Notes: generated by a model not told the origin, from the letters alone. Positions 28,529-38,467 are shown, numbered from the stretch's first letter. The stretch: 64,000 bases of DNA from Clostridiales bacterium (GCA_012520645.1 JAAYNV010000031.1:1-64000); one strand, 5' to 3'. Translations and numbers: made by a program.

Positions 28529-29248
28529 ATGTGTATGGAGCAGATCGAAAAACTGAGAGAAATGATTGACCAAACAGATAATATTGTTTTTTTCGGAGGT
28601 GCCGGTGTATCCACCGAAAGCGGTATTCCGGATTTTAGGAGTGTGGATGGTCTTTATAATCAAAAGTATGATTATCCGCCGGAAACGATTTTGAGTCATA
28701 CCTTTTATATGCGTAAGCCGGAGGAATTTTTCCGGTTTTACCGGGACAAGATGCTTTGCCTTGATGCGAAACCGAATGCTGCACATTTGAAACTGGCAAA
28801 GTGGGAACAGGAAGGCAAGTTAAAGGCAGTCATAACACAGAATATTGACGGACTGCATCAGGCGGCAGGTAGTAAAAATGTACTGGAGCTGCATGGAAGT
28901 GTTCTGAGAAATTATTGTGAGAAGTGCGGAAAATTTTATAATGTGCAGGCAGTAACCGATTCGAAAGGAGTACCAACTTGTGAATGCGGCGGTCATATTA
29001 AGCCGGATGTGGTGCTCTATGAAGAAGGATTGAATCAGAAGACGTTGCAGGACGCGGTTTATTTTATCAGCCATGCAGATGTACTTATAATAGGAGGTAC
29101 CTCACTTGCGGTTTATCCGGCAGCAGGATTGATCGATTATTATCAGGGAGACAAGCTGGTGCTGATCAATAAGACACCGACTCCGAAGGACAAGATGGCA
29201 GATCTGGTAGTAAGCGGTAGTATTGGAGAAATACTCGGCAGACTTTAA
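28529..29248 (+). CDS. cobB: Sir2 family NAD-dependent protein deacylase
   Basis: 239 residues, a complete sirtuin. The NAD-binding motifs are GAGVSTESGIPDFRSVDGLY (about 24-43) and TQNIDGLHQAAG. The catalytic His is in ELHGSV (near 120). A zinc site follows with CEKC and CECGG, and GTSLAVYPAAG closes the Rossmann fold. It removes acyl groups from lysines, linking NAD status to protein acylation. ATG 28529 and 28535 both fit the AAAGGAAAAAGG upstream. Confidence 0.93.
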   Translation: MCMEQIEKLREMIDQTDNIVFFGGAGVSTESGIPDFRSVDGLYNQKYDYPPETILSHTFYMRKPEEFFRFYRDKMLCLDAKPNAAHLKLAKWEQEGKLKAVITQNIDGLHQAAGSKNVLELHGSVLRNYCEKCGKFYNVQAVTDSKGVPTCECGGHIKPDVVLYEEGLNQKTLQDAVYFISHADVLIIGGTSLAVYPAAGLIDYYQGDKLVLINKTPTPKDKMADLVVSGSIGEILGRL

Positions 29249-29267
29249 AAGGAGAATCGTTGTAAAG

Positions 29268-29450
29268 ATGGACATTCAGGTAGGAGATGTGCTGCGTTTG
29301 AAGAAACCGCATCCGTGCGGCAGCAAGGAGTGGGAGGTGCTGCGTATCGGTGCAGACTTTCGGCTCAAATGTGCAGGCTGCGGACATCAGATTATGATAG
29401 CACGTAAATTAGTAGAAAAAAATGTAAAAGAAATCAAGAAAAATGCTTGA
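29268..29450 (+). CDS. DUF951 family small protein
   Basis: 60 residues with GDVLRLKKPHPCGSKEWEVL and LKCAGCGHQIMIAR, the DUF951 signature with a possible metal-binding CxxC. The family often sits next to rpsF in Clostridia, as here. The function is not established. I chose ATG 29268 although AAAAGGAG is 13-14 nt away, because MDIQVGDVLRLKKPHPCG is the conserved start. Confidence 0.85.
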   Translation: MDIQVGDVLRLKKPHPCGSKEWEVLRIGADFRLKCAGCGHQIMIARKLVEKNVKEIKKNA

Positions 29451-29475
29451 AACACCCTGAAAAATATGGTATCAT
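29447..29475 (+). promoter_or_regulatory. Sigma-A-type promoter of rpsF-ssb-rpsR
   Basis: TTGAAA (29447-29452), 17-bp spacer, TATCAT (29470-29475). The -35 overlaps the stop codon of the DUF951 gene. Confidence 0.75.
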
Positions 29476-29499
29476 TTTTATTCGTGATATATTAAATTC

Positions 29500-29545
29500 C
29501 TTGCTCACGGAAGGTCGTGGGCCAGAGACCATAAGGAGGTAAAGA
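29500..29545 (+). promoter_or_regulatory. Possible ribosomal S6/S18 leader hairpin
   Basis: In the rpsF 5' untranslated region GCTCACG pairs with CGTGGGC around a GAAGGT loop just ahead of the AAGGAGG. Firmicute rpsF leaders often bind the S6:S18 complex for feedback. I cannot see the diagnostic CCG bulge clearly, so this is tentative. Confidence 0.4.
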
Positions 29546-29548
29546 AGC

Positions 29549-29839
29549 ATGAACAAATACGAATTAGCCGTTGTTGTCAGTGCAAAGATCGAAGACGATG
29601 AGAGAGCAGCAGTTGTTGACAAGTGTAAAGCTCTGATCGAGAGATTCGGTGGAACAGTTACAAACGTTGATGAATGGGGTAAGAAGAGATTAGCTTACGA
29701 AATTCAGAAAATGAAAGAAGCGTTCTACTATTTCATCGCTTTTGATGCTGATGCTACAGTTCCCGCTGAAATCGAGAGCCGTGTGCGTATCATGGACAAC
29801 GTTATCAGATATTTATGCGTTAGACAGGACGAGGCGTAA
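29549..29839 (+). CDS. rpsF: 30S ribosomal protein S6
   Basis: 96 residues, full length. MNKYELAVVVSAKIEDDER, EWGKKRLAYEIQKMKEAFYY and IMDNVIRYLCVRQDE are diagnostic. AAGGAGG precedes the start. It binds S18 in the 30S platform; S18 is encoded two genes downstream in the classic rpsF-ssb-rpsR order. Confidence 0.97.
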   Translation: MNKYELAVVVSAKIEDDERAAVVDKCKALIERFGGTVTNVDEWGKKRLAYEIQKMKEAFYYFIAFDADATVPAEIESRVRIMDNVIRYLCVRQDEA

Positions 29840-29875
29840 GATTGCATAGCTTATATGCAGCAGAAAGAGGATAGT

Positions 29876-30331
29876 ATGAATAAAGTAATTCTGATGGGAA
29901 GATTGACACGAGACCCGGAGGTAAGATATTCTCAGGGTGACAATCCGATGGCGATTGCCAGATATACTCTTGCAGTAGACCGCAGATTTAACCGCAATGG
30001 CGATGATGCTTCAGCAGATTTTATTGGGTGCGTTGCATTTGGCAGAAGTGGCGAATTTGCAGAGAAGTATTTCCGCAAGGGAACCAAGATCGTGGTAACA
30101 GGGCGCATCCAGACAGGCAGCTATACGAACAAGGACGGTAACAAGGTCTATACGACTGACGTAGTAGTTGAGGATCAGGAATTTGCAGAGAGTAAGAATG
30201 CGTCCGGCGGCGGTGATGGTTTTGGAGGCGGGTTCTCTGGCGGTGGTGCAGGCAGACCGAAGCCTTCTTCCGCAGGAGACGGATTCATGAATATTCCGGA
30301 TGGAATTGATGAAGAACTTCCATTTAACTAA
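29876..30331 (+). CDS. ssb: Single-stranded DNA-binding protein
   Basis: 151 residues. An OB fold opens MNKVILMGRLTRDPEVRYSQ, a Gly-rich linker follows (GGGDGFGGGFSGGGAG), and the acidic tail ends DEELPFN, the docking peptide for replication and repair partners. I chose ATG 29876 behind AAAGAGGA; the upstream in-frame ATG lacks an RBS. It binds ssDNA as a tetramer. Confidence 0.96.
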   Translation: MNKVILMGRLTRDPEVRYSQGDNPMAIARYTLAVDRRFNRNGDDASADFIGCVAFGRSGEFAEKYFRKGTKIVVTGRIQTGSYTNKDGNKVYTTDVVVEDQEFAESKNASGGGDGFGGGFSGGGAGRPKPSSAGDGFMNIPDGIDEELPFN

Positions 30332-30362
30332 CAATTATTGATTAAGATAGGAGGCAAATACC

Positions 30363-30626
30363 ATGGCTTACAATAAAGCAGAAAAAGCTGATGCTCCGAT
30401 GAAGAGAAGAGGCGGAATGCGCAGAAGAAAGAAAGTATGTGTATTCTGTGGAAAAGATAATGTAATCGATTACAAAGATGTGAATAAGTTAAAGAGATAT
30501 GTATCTGAGAGAGGAAAAATTCTTCCGAGAAGAATTACAGGAAACTGTGCAAAACATCAGAGAGCTTTAACAGTAGCAATCAAGAGAGCACGTCACATCG
30601 CTTTAATGCCATACGTTGCAGAATAA
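30363..30626 (+). CDS. rpsR: 30S ribosomal protein S18
   Basis: 87 residues. The C+ (zinc-ribbon) form of S18: [20 protein letters not shown], then [20 protein letters not shown] supplies the remaining Cys and His ligands. GGAGGCAAATACC precedes the ATG. Partner of S6 in the 30S platform. Confidence 0.97.
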   Translation: MAYNKAEKADAPMKRRGGMRRRKKVCVFCGKDNVIDYKDVNKLKRYVSERGKILPRRITGNCAKHQRALTVAIKRARHIALMPYVAE

Positions 30627-30664
30627 ATGGCAGAAAAGAAAGTTCTGAAATAAAATCAGTCAGT

Positions 30665-30704
30665 AAAAAAGCCAATCATCGTAAGATGGTTGGCTTTTCC
30701 TATG
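30665..30704. terminator. Bidirectional terminator between rpsR and HD-GYP gene
   Basis: AAAAGCCAATCATC pairs with GATGGTTGGCTTTT around GTAA (30667-30698). A and T tracts on both flanks let it work for both convergent transcripts. Confidence 0.9.
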
Positions 30705-31802
30705 CTACTGAATGATCAGACTTGCATAGTTTAAATTATTTAACAGATCATAAACTTTTCCGGTATTTAGTCCGACGACCCTGGGGCGCAGAATAGATTC
30801 CGGATTATTGGCGACAACCCGTGCTTTCTCGCCGCTGCTTAACAGTACTGTGCTGCCGACAGGATATAGTATAACACTGTCCAAAAAGCTGCGCATACAG
30901 GAAATATCCAGTTCATCTGTCATTGCCATGATCATTTCCACGGCATCACGTTTGGAAAAAGGCTTTTTGTAAGCACGTTCTGTGACCAGTGCATCATAAA
31001 TATCTACAATGGACAGAATTTGTGCAAAAAGAGAAATCTGTTCCTTTGGAACGCCAAGCGGGTAGCCCTTTCCGTTAATCTTTTCATGATGCTGTAACAC
31101 ACCAAGGCGTATGGGATTCGAAATATCCGGCTTATGATCCAGAATACGGTAGCCATAAAGGGAATGCTGCTTCATGATCATAAATTCCTCATCCGTTAAA
31201 CGTGACGGTTTATTTAAAATTTCGTTTGGAATTTTGGATTTACCGATATCGTGCAGAAGACCGGAAATACCGATTTCATATATTTGTTTTTCGGACAGAC
31301 CATGTTTCCTTGCAACCACCATTGCCATGGTAGCGACATCCACGCTGTGCTTGAAAGTATATTCATCACTGATCTTCAGAGTATCAATATCAATGGCGAT
31401 ATCATCATTTTCCAGAATTGCCTTCATCAGATCATTGGCAATGCTGTTGGTGGTTTGGGTAAAGTCTTCTGATTCGGCATTGCTATACAGATGCTGAATT
31501 CCGACTCCGACACGCTGTTTTACGCTCTCTGTCAGTTTTACTTTAGCGCGGTCAATAATAGTGTTTTTGTCAATGGTTTCTTTGATGGCGGGAGGAAGTT
31601 TGTCATCTTCAGCCGGTTCGTCATCCTGTCCTTCTCCAATATAGACTCCCATAATACCGAGTTTCAGCATGGATGAGATCATATATTCATCCAGAATAGT
31701 TCCCCGGCAGATCAGCTTTCTGCCGGTATGATCTACGATTGTCTGATCGATTTCCATACCATCCTGCAGCATTCTTGTGTGCATAAATTTTCGTCTTCTC
31801 AA
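30705..31802 (-). CDS. HD-GYP domain protein, probable cyclic-dinucleotide phosphodiesterase
   Basis: 365 residues. The N-terminal ~110 residues resemble the DUF3391 regulatory region found with HD-GYP. The HD-GYP domain has LLHDIGKSKIPNEILNKP, QHSLYGYRIL, LQHHEKINGKGYPLGV and SIVDIYDALVTERAYKKP with the expected metal ligands. The GYP appears as GKGYP. It probably hydrolyses c-di-GMP. The start is TTG 31802 with GAGGGG 7 nt upstream; ATG 31784 is an alternative. It lies 15 nt behind the TetR gene in the same direction, so the two are probably co-transcribed. Confidence 0.88.
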   Translation of the reverse strand: MRRRKFMHTRMLQDGMEIDQTIVDHTGRKLICRGTILDEYMISSMLKLGIMGVYIGEGQDDEPAEDDKLPPAIKETIDKNTIIDRAKVKLTESVKQRVGVGIQHLYSNAESEDFTQTTNSIANDLMKAILENDDIAIDIDTLKISDEYTFKHSVDVATMAMVVARKHGLSEKQIYEIGISGLLHDIGKSKIPNEILNKPSRLTDEEFMIMKQHSLYGYRILDHKPDISNPIRLGVLQHHEKINGKGYPLGVPKEQISLFAQILSIVDIYDALVTERAYKKPFSKRDAVEMIMAMTDELDISCMRSFLDSVILYPVGSTVLLSSGEKARVVANNPESILRPRVVGLNTGKVYDLLNNLNYASLIIQ

Positions 31803-31817
31803 GTGTGATCCCCTCTT

Positions 31818-32399
31818 TTATTTCATGGAAAGCAGACCCTCATCCGTGCAGAGCGCCAATTTTTCAGCTAGTATTTCAATGTTATAAGAAGTTTCTGATT
31901 CTAAAAAACTTTGTCCGGCAGCCAGTATGATGCTGGATACGATCTTTGCAAACATATCGACAGGAAGACCGTTTGGTATCTGATTGTGAAAGGTCTGAAT
32001 CAGGCTGTCAGTGATGAGTTTTTCCAGGTAGTCCCTGAGACATTCCAAAATATCACTCTGACGGTTGGATGCAATGATTCTGCGGTAAGATGTTTTCTGT
32101 TTTTCCAGAAACGAAAAAAGCATATAAAAAAATTTTTGTGTACGATCACGGCTTTGAATGATTTGAATATCAATTTCCAATCCGGCATCTGCCCGCAAAC
32201 GGTCAAAGCAATGATAGAGCAGTGCATACTTATCTTCAAAGTGCCGGTAGAAGGTAGAATGTGGCACCATGGCAAGCTTGCAGATATCGGTCAGTGATAT
32301 TTTATCAAATGGCTTGGTCAGCAGCAGAGTAAAAAGTGACTGCCGTAAAAGGACATTTGTGCGTTCGGTGGAGATGGATGGTACAGTAGTGTTATTCAT
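31818..32399 (-). CDS. TetR/AcrR family regulator
   Basis: 193 residues. The N-terminal HTH has FDKISLTDICKLAMVPHSTF followed by YRHFEDKYALLYHCFDRL, typical of TetR. The C-terminal ligand domain is not recognisable. It is divergent from the MMPL gene 143 bp away, the usual layout for local repression of an exporter. GTTTGTAAAC (32494-32503), a near-palindrome in the shared gap, is a possible half of its operator. Confidence 0.88.
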   Translation of the reverse strand: MNNTTVPSISTERTNVLLRQSLFTLLLTKPFDKISLTDICKLAMVPHSTFYRHFEDKYALLYHCFDRLRADAGLEIDIQIIQSRDRTQKFFYMLFSFLEKQKTSYRRIIASNRQSDILECLRDYLEKLITDSLIQTFHNQIPNGLPVDMFAKIVSSIILAAGQSFLESETSYNIEILAEKLALCTDEGLLSMK

Positions 32400-32541
32400 G
32401 ATTTACTCCTATAACATAATCGGTTAGACAGTTTAGAAAAAATGTTTCAAATGGGATAAATTCTAAATAATGTTTCTTGAAAATTATACCATGGTTTGTA
32501 AACTAATGATAGTGTGATGTGAAAAGAAAGGATGAATTTTA

Positions 32542-34866
32542 ATGAATGAGAAACGAAGTGTAATGGAAAGGATTGCGGCATTTATTGTAAACAAGCGGAA
32601 AGCATTTCTGGTGCTTTTTTTATTGGCTGCAGTGCACTGTGCTCTTTCCATTTCCAAGGTTCAGGTCAATGATGATTTGACAGAATATCTGCCGGATACA
32701 ACAGAGACCAGACGTGGGCTGGATATCATGGAAGACGAATTTTCCACGTTCGGAAGTGCCAGAATTCTGGTAGCGAATGTGACCTATGATAAGGCGAAGG
32801 AGCTTGCGGAAAATATAGAGGATATTCCTGGTATTTCCAGTGTGACATTTTATGATCCGGAGGATGAAGCCTATGATGATGATCGGTTAGAGGAATACTA
32901 TGAAGATTGTGCGGCTTTGTTTACGCTCGCTTTTGATGAGGAGGAGGATACAGAGCTGAGCCAGAAGGCGATTGCCCAGGTCAGGGAATATCTGTCTGAC
33001 TATGATACATATGTATATACAACTGTAGATAAGGATGATTCGGCAAGTCTTCAGGAGGATATGAAGGTCATTCTGGTCATTGCGGTCATAATTATTGTTG
33101 CAGTGCTGTTTTTTACGTCTACGACCTATATGGAGATCGTGATTTTTATGCTGACCTTTGGAATGGCGGCTGTTTTAAGTAAGGGAACTAATTATCTCTT
33201 TGGACAGGTATCTTTTATCAGTAATGCGGTAGATATTGTTCTTCAGCTTGCGCTCGCCATTGATTACGCTATCATTTTATTTCATCGTTTTATGGAAGAA
33301 AAAGAGCATTTAAAGACCAAACCGGCACTGATTACAGCGCTTAGCAAGGCAATACCGGAAATTTCCTCCAGCAGCCTGACTACGATTGCCGGAATGGTGG
33401 CTCTTATGCTGATGCAGTTTGGAATTGGTAAGGATTTGGGCAGCGTACTGGTTAAAGCAATTATCATAAGCATGATTTCTGTATTCTGTTTTATGCCGGC
33501 TCTGATTATGATGTTCGCCAAATCCATTGAAAAGACAAGACATAAAAGCTTTGTTCCGAAAATTTCCGTGTGGGGAAAAATCGTTGTAAAGACCCGATAT
33601 ATTCTTCTGCCGGTATTTCTTTTCGTGCTTGTATTCGCCTGTGTTTTCTCGAACCGGTGTCATTACATTTATGATATCAACTCGGTAGAATCGGAGAAAA
33701 AGACCGAATATCTGGCATCCAAAGCAAGAATTGACGAGACCTTTGATACGACCAATCTGCTTGCCGTAGTCGTTCCGAAGGGAGATTATGAAAAGGAAGC
33801 AGCGATTGTGGCAGATTTAAAAAAAGTAGAAGAGGTGGACACCATTACAGCACTTTCCAATGTGGAAGTCGGAGATAATGGAGAGTATGTATTGACGGAT
33901 AAATTAAATCCGCGTGAATTTGCCGAGATGGCGGATACGGATATTGATCTGGTTCGCTTTGTTTATCGTGCGTATGCGATGGAGAAGGAGGAGTACGGTG
34001 CGCTGCTTGGCAGTATTGATGAGTATGATGTGTCGATTCTTAGAATGATTGATTTTATCTATGAACAGAAGGAAACAAGGGCGCTCAGTCTGGATGAGGA
34101 TATTTCCGAGGATATTGATGAGATGTATGATGCTGTTTGTGATGCAAGAGCACAGCTGGAGGGGGAAAATTATTCCAGACTTGTTGTGCAGCTGACCGGT
34201 CCGGTAGAGGGTGAAGAAACCTTTGCAGTAGTGGATCAGATCCGGGAGATTGCATTAAAACAATATGAGGATGTTTTTGTAGTCGGAGATCCTACCAGCA
34301 ACTATGATCTGAGCAATTCTTTTTCGAAGGATAATGTGCTGATCAGCGTCTTTACGGCACTGTTTGTCGGTATTATTCTGCTATTTACATTCCAGAATGT
34401 GGGGCTGCCGTTTATGCTTGTTCTGACCATACAGGGGAGCATCTGGATTAACTTTTCCTTGCCGTATTTAAAAAATGAGACAATGTTCTTTATCAGCTAT
34501 CTTGTAGTCAGCTCCATACAGATGGGAGCAACGATCGACTATGCGATTGTCCTTACCAACCGTTACATGGCGCTTCGCAGGGAGATGGAATCGAAAAAGG
34601 ATGCTGTGGTAGAAGCGCTCAATCAGGCTTTTCCGACGATTATTACTTCGGGTACGATTATGTGCAGCGCCGGTTTTATCATTGGAAAGATTACCAGTAA
34701 TGCAGTAATTGCATCATTAGGAACCACGCTTGGCTGGGGAACTTTGATTTCGGTCATTCTGGTCATGCTGATTCTGCCTCAGATTCTTCTGATAGGAGAT
34801 ACCATCATTGAAAAGGCGGAGTTCAGTGTAAGGCGTGAGACGGAGGAGGATGAGGCAGATGAATAA
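32542..34866 (+). CDS. MMPL/RND family transporter
   Basis: 774 residues with twelve predicted membrane helices in two halves of 1+5. Each half has an RND-type core: IVLQLALAIDYAIILFHRFM in the first and QMGATIDYAIVLTNRYMALR in the second. The Asp in AIDYA and TIDYA is the usual proton-relay position. Large extracellular loops lie at about 35-180 and 385-590. MMPL proteins export lipids, peptides or drugs with proton motive force. The gene overlaps the next by 8 nt, so exporter and surface protein are coupled, and the TetR gene is divergent. The substrate is unknown. Confidence 0.88.
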   Translation: MNEKRSVMERIAAFIVNKRKAFLVLFLLAAVHCALSISKVQVNDDLTEYLPDTTETRRGLDIMEDEFSTFGSARILVANVTYDKAKELAENIEDIPGISSVTFYDPEDEAYDDDRLEEYYEDCAALFTLAFDEEEDTELSQKAIAQVREYLSDYDTYVYTTVDKDDSASLQEDMKVILVIAVIIIVAVLFFTSTTYMEIVIFMLTFGMAAVLSKGTNYLFGQVSFISNAVDIVLQLALAIDYAIILFHRFMEEKEHLKTKPALITALSKAIPEISSSSLTTIAGMVALMLMQFGIGKDLGSVLVKAIIISMISVFCFMPALIMMFAKSIEKTRHKSFVPKISVWGKIVVKTRYILLPVFLFVLVFACVFSNRCHYIYDINSVESEKKTEYLASKARIDETFDTTNLLAVVVPKGDYEKEAAIVADLKKVEEVDTITALSNVEVGDNGEYVLTDKLNPREFAEMADTDIDLVRFVYRAYAMEKEEYGALLGSIDEYDVSILRMIDFIYEQKETRALSLDEDISEDIDEMYDAVCDARAQLEGENYSRLVVQLTGPVEGEETFAVVDQIREIALKQYEDVFVVGDPTSNYDLSNSFSKDNVLISVFTALFVGIILLFTFQNVGLPFMLVLTIQGSIWINFSLPYLKNETMFFISYLVVSSIQMGATIDYAIVLTNRYMALRREMESKKDAVVEALNQAFPTIITSGTIMCSAGFIIGKITSNAVIASLGTTLGWGTLISVILVMLILPQILLIGDTIIEKAEFSVRRETEEDEADE

Positions 34867-37800
34867 GAAAAAAATCTTTCAGGCGGCAGCAACGCTTTTA
34901 TGTGTGACTGTGACAGGTACGAACCTTTCATCCGGTTTCAGCATGGTGCAGGCGAAAGAAACCGGACAGCAGATGGATGCGCAGGCGAAAGAAACTGCCG
35001 CAGAGACTATACATATTAAGAATGCAACAGAATTGAAGAAAGTGGCAGAAAAATGTATTAACGATTCGTATTCCAGAGACAGGGTATTCATGCTGGATGC
35101 GGATATCGATCTTCAGGGAGAGGAGATTGAGCCGATTGCCATATTCTGTGGTACATTTGAGGGAAACGGACATAAGATCAGCGGATATATGCTGAAGGAA
35201 ACAGGATCAGATTTTGGGTTTATTCGTTTTCTGGAAAAGGAAGGTATTGTAAAAAATCTGAATCTGCAAGGAAAAATACAGCCAACCGGAACACGCATTA
35301 ACATCGGGGGCATAGTTGGTACAAACCGTGGAACTTTGGAAAACTGCAGTTTTAAAGGCGAGGTAATTGGGAAGGAAGCGGTAGGCGGAATTGCCGGACG
35401 GAATGAGGCAGGCGGAAGCATTAACGGCTGCCGGAATGAAGGCAGACTGCTTGGAACAAAAAAAACCGGTGGAATCTGTGGCAGCAATGAAGGGAGCATT
35501 ACAAATTGTCTGAACCGCGGTGGAATTAATGCAACTGCAGAAACGGTCAAGGAGGCGGATGAAGGAGAAGAAAGTACAACGAACTTCAGCTTCAGCATGG
35601 ATCTGACCCAGACCGCAACGGATGAAGAGAAGATTACATCTGCGGGCGGTATAGCCGGTATTAACAGCGGGCTGATACAGAGTTGTACCAACCATGGTGC
35701 GATCGGTTATCCGCATGTAGGATACCGGATGGGTGGAATTGCCGGTTATCAGCGGGGCTGTATTGATGGCTGTATCAATCACGGAAAGGTACAGGGACGT
35801 AAAGATATTGGTGGAATTGCCGGATTATTCGAACCCTATGTTGAGATTAATTATGAGGAAGGAACGTCGAAAAAGCTTCGTGGACAGATGGATGATCTGA
35901 TCGACATGCTTTCGGAACTTTCCGATATTACACGGAATGCAGATGAGAATACCATTGACAATATGGATCATGTGGGGGAATCCATCGATGGTATCAAAGA
36001 TTCCATTGATGATTATAAGAAACACTATCAGGATAAGAATGACGCCTTTATTGATGATATGGAAGAGGCACTTGATATCGTGGAACGAAGGATCGACATG
36101 TTGGACTTTGATATCAATGACAAGCTGGTGACAGATGCAGTCAGTGGCATGGAAAAGGATCTGAGAGAAGCACAGGTGCTGTTGGAAATGCTGAAAATGA
36201 TGCAGACCGGGAGTGGAACCGCAAACGGGGCATCTATCATGTCAGTGGAATCGGACAATACTGCAAAGAACCCTGTGAACGGGCAGGCAGCTGATGAAAA
36301 TACAGACAATGAAAATGCAACCGATGAAAATACAGCCGATGAAAGTACGTCGGATGAAAGTGATTCAGAGAGTCACAGAACGGATACCAGTGTAAGTGGA
36401 AATGATACAGGAGATACTGTCGCTTCGATGGATATAAATGTATTTCGTGCCGCAGGTTCCGGGCTGTCAGCTATGCTTCCGGATTCGGTCAAACAGGCTA
36501 TGCAGCAGCTTGGTATTTCGGAGGAAGAACTGATGGAAGCTCTGATTGAGCAGGGCTTTGATCCGACGACTTTTGACCCGACTGATCCGGCTCAGGTGGC
36601 ACAGCTTCAAGCCATGGTAGTTCAGGTGCTCCAGGAGGCAGCCAGACAGAAGGTGCTTGGTATTACGCAGGATATGGGAAGGCAGAGTGGCAAACTTGGT
36701 GAGGCGGCAAAGGATGCCGTGGGTGAAGGAAAGAGCTTTGTGGACAATGCCGATAAGCTTGGAACAGAGGTGAAGCATGTAATCCATGTAGCAGAAAATT
36801 ATGTAAAGGACCTTCGGGATGATCCGCGGGAAACAGATGAAGATCTGTCGTCTCAGATGGATGAGCTGGATGAAAAGATCGATGCCCTGAAGGATGATCT
36901 GCGGGGTGCCAATGATGATGTGATGGACCAGATGGACCGGATTACGGATCAGATGCATCTTATTAATAACACGGCTTCTGATGGAATGGATAAGTTGGAA
37001 GATAAGCTGAATGATACCGGAGAGGATAAGAAACTGGAGGATTATTATGATGATCTGTCTGATTCGGATGACCGTACGCAGATAAGCGGAAAAGTAATGG
37101 GCTGCCGTAATGAAGGTCCGATTATTTCGGATATTAACGGAGGGGGCATTGCCGGTGCTTTAAGTGTGGATCTGCTGGAGGGTGAGTCGGAGTTTGCTAT
37201 TGAGAAAAAGGGTAGTTTCAGTCTGGATGCCGAGCGAAAGGCAATAGGAACGATTCTTGACTGTAAAAACAATAATGAAGTTGCGGTAAAAAATGATTAT
37301 GCCGGAGGTATTGTAGGACGTGCAGATCTGGGAGCTGTGATAGCCTGTGAAAATTATGGGGATGTTACCACTGTGGATGGAGATTATGCCGGAGGTATTG
37401 CGGGACGGAGCGGCTATATGATTCGTAACAGCTATACCCTGTGTAATATTGCAGGGAATAATTATGCCGGAGGTATTGCAGGTGAGGGCAGCAGTATTAA
37501 GGACAGTTATGCCATGACCTCGATTGATTCGGACGAGGGCGAGAAATACGGCGCCATCGCGGGTGATGTGGATGAGGACGGTGTGCTTTCCGGGAATTAT
37601 TTTGTGGAAGAGGGAATTGCAGCTGTAAACGGTCTGACTTATTCCGGGCAGGCAGCACCTCTTAGTTATGAAGAACTGATTGCAAAAGAACAGACGCCGT
37701 TGGATTTCAGACACTTTACGATCCGGTTTATGGTAGGCGATGAGGTGATAAAAACAGTTACCTGTGAGTATGAAGAATCCCTGAAAGAAAATGAAATTCC

Positions 37801-38467
37801 GGAAACACCTGCACAGGACGGCATTCTGGGGAGCTGGGATAAAACAGACTTTACAAATATCCGGAGAAATATGATTGTCCGGGCGGTCTATGGAGACTGG
37901 AAAACGGCACTTGCCAGTGAAGGAAGCACACCGGAGGTGTTGATTTCAGGGCAGTTTCTGCCGAATGCAATTCTTTACTGTGAACGTCTGGAAAATGAGG
38001 AGGTTCCGCAGCCGGCAGGTTATCAGGTACAGGCTGCTTACCGGTACAGTATAGAGGATGGTTCTGTTCAGGGAGAGGATACGTTTGGAGTGCATGTGCT
38101 GACAGAGAATTACCGTGGAAAGATCTGTGCAGCAGTCTTGCAGGACGGTAAGCTTAAATTTGTGGATGGTAAGCAGGACGGACGCTACTATGTATTCCGG
38201 ATCAATAGCGAAAAGGATGGAGAATTTGTTGTATTTACACAGGAGGTTAACTGGAAGGCTATAGCGTGTGTGGCGGCTGTGGCAGTAGTCGTTCTTATTC
38301 TGATCGTGATCCTTGTGAGAGGAAGAAGGAAAAAAACGGCTGAAAAGGCAGCGCAAGCAGAAAAGCCAGTAGAAGAAAAGTCAGTAAAAGAGAAGCCAGT
38401 AAAAGAGAAGCTGGAAGAAGAAAAGGAAGTAGAAGAGACAAAGACAGTAGAAGAAGCAGAAAAATAA
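34859..38467 (+). CDS. Large GLUG-repeat surface protein with C-terminal membrane anchor
   Basis: 1202 residues. Signal peptide (1-32). GLUG-type repeats at about 130-330 (GGIAGRNEAGGSINGCRNEG, GGICGSNEGSITNCLNRG, GGIAGINSGLIQSCTNHG). A helical/coiled-coil centre about 335-730 is interrupted near 480-520 by a Thr/Asp/Glu-rich low-complexity linker. A second GLUG block follows at about 740-900 (YAGGIVGRADLG, YAGGIAGRSGYM, YAGGIAGEGSSI). Near the C-terminus are one membrane helix (about 1130-1152) and a charged Lys/Glu tail with repeated KPVKEK units. GLUG repeats occur in bacterial surface proteins. Start ATG 34859 behind GGAGGAGG inside the MMPL gene. Confidence 0.75.
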   Translation: MNKKKIFQAAATLLCVTVTGTNLSSGFSMVQAKETGQQMDAQAKETAAETIHIKNATELKKVAEKCINDSYSRDRVFMLDADIDLQGEEIEPIAIFCGTFEGNGHKISGYMLKETGSDFGFIRFLEKEGIVKNLNLQGKIQPTGTRINIGGIVGTNRGTLENCSFKGEVIGKEAVGGIAGRNEAGGSINGCRNEGRLLGTKKTGGICGSNEGSITNCLNRGGINATAETVKEADEGEESTTNFSFSMDLTQTATDEEKITSAGGIAGINSGLIQSCTNHGAIGYPHVGYRMGGIAGYQRGCIDGCINHGKVQGRKDIGGIAGLFEPYVEINYEEGTSKKLRGQMDDLIDMLSELSDITRNADENTIDNMDHVGESIDGIKDSIDDYKKHYQDKNDAFIDDMEEALDIVERRIDMLDFDINDKLVTDAVSGMEKDLREAQVLLEMLKMMQTGSGTANGASIMSVESDNTAKNPVNGQAADENTDNENATDENTADESTSDESDSESHRTDTSVSGNDTGDTVASMDINVFRAAGSGLSAMLPDSVKQAMQQLGISEEELMEALIEQGFDPTTFDPTDPAQVAQLQAMVVQVLQEAARQKVLGITQDMGRQSGKLGEAAKDAVGEGKSFVDNADKLGTEVKHVIHVAENYVKDLRDDPRETDEDLSSQMDELDEKIDALKDDLRGANDDVMDQMDRITDQMHLINNTASDGMDKLEDKLNDTGEDKKLEDYYDDLSDSDDRTQISGKVMGCRNEGPIISDINGGGIAGALSVDLLEGESEFAIEKKGSFSLDAERKAIGTILDCKNNNEVAVKNDYAGGIVGRADLGAVIACENYGDVTTVDGDYAGGIAGRSGYMIRNSYTLCNIAGNNYAGGIAGEGSSIKDSYAMTSIDSDEGEKYGAIAGDVDEDGVLSGNYFVEEGIAAVNGLTYSGQAAPLSYEELIAKEQTPLDFRHFTIRFMVGDEVIKTVTCEYEESLKENEIPETPAQDGILGSWDKTDFTNIRRNMIVRAVYGDWKTALASEGSTPEVLISGQFLPNAILYCERLENEEVPQPAGYQVQAAYRYSIEDGSVQGEDTFGVHVLTENYRGKICAAVLQDGKLKFVDGKQDGRYYVFRINSEKDGEFVVFTQEVNWKAIACVAAVAVVVLILIVILVRGRRKKTAEKAAQAEKPVEEKSVKEKPVKEKLEEEKEVEETKTVEEAEK

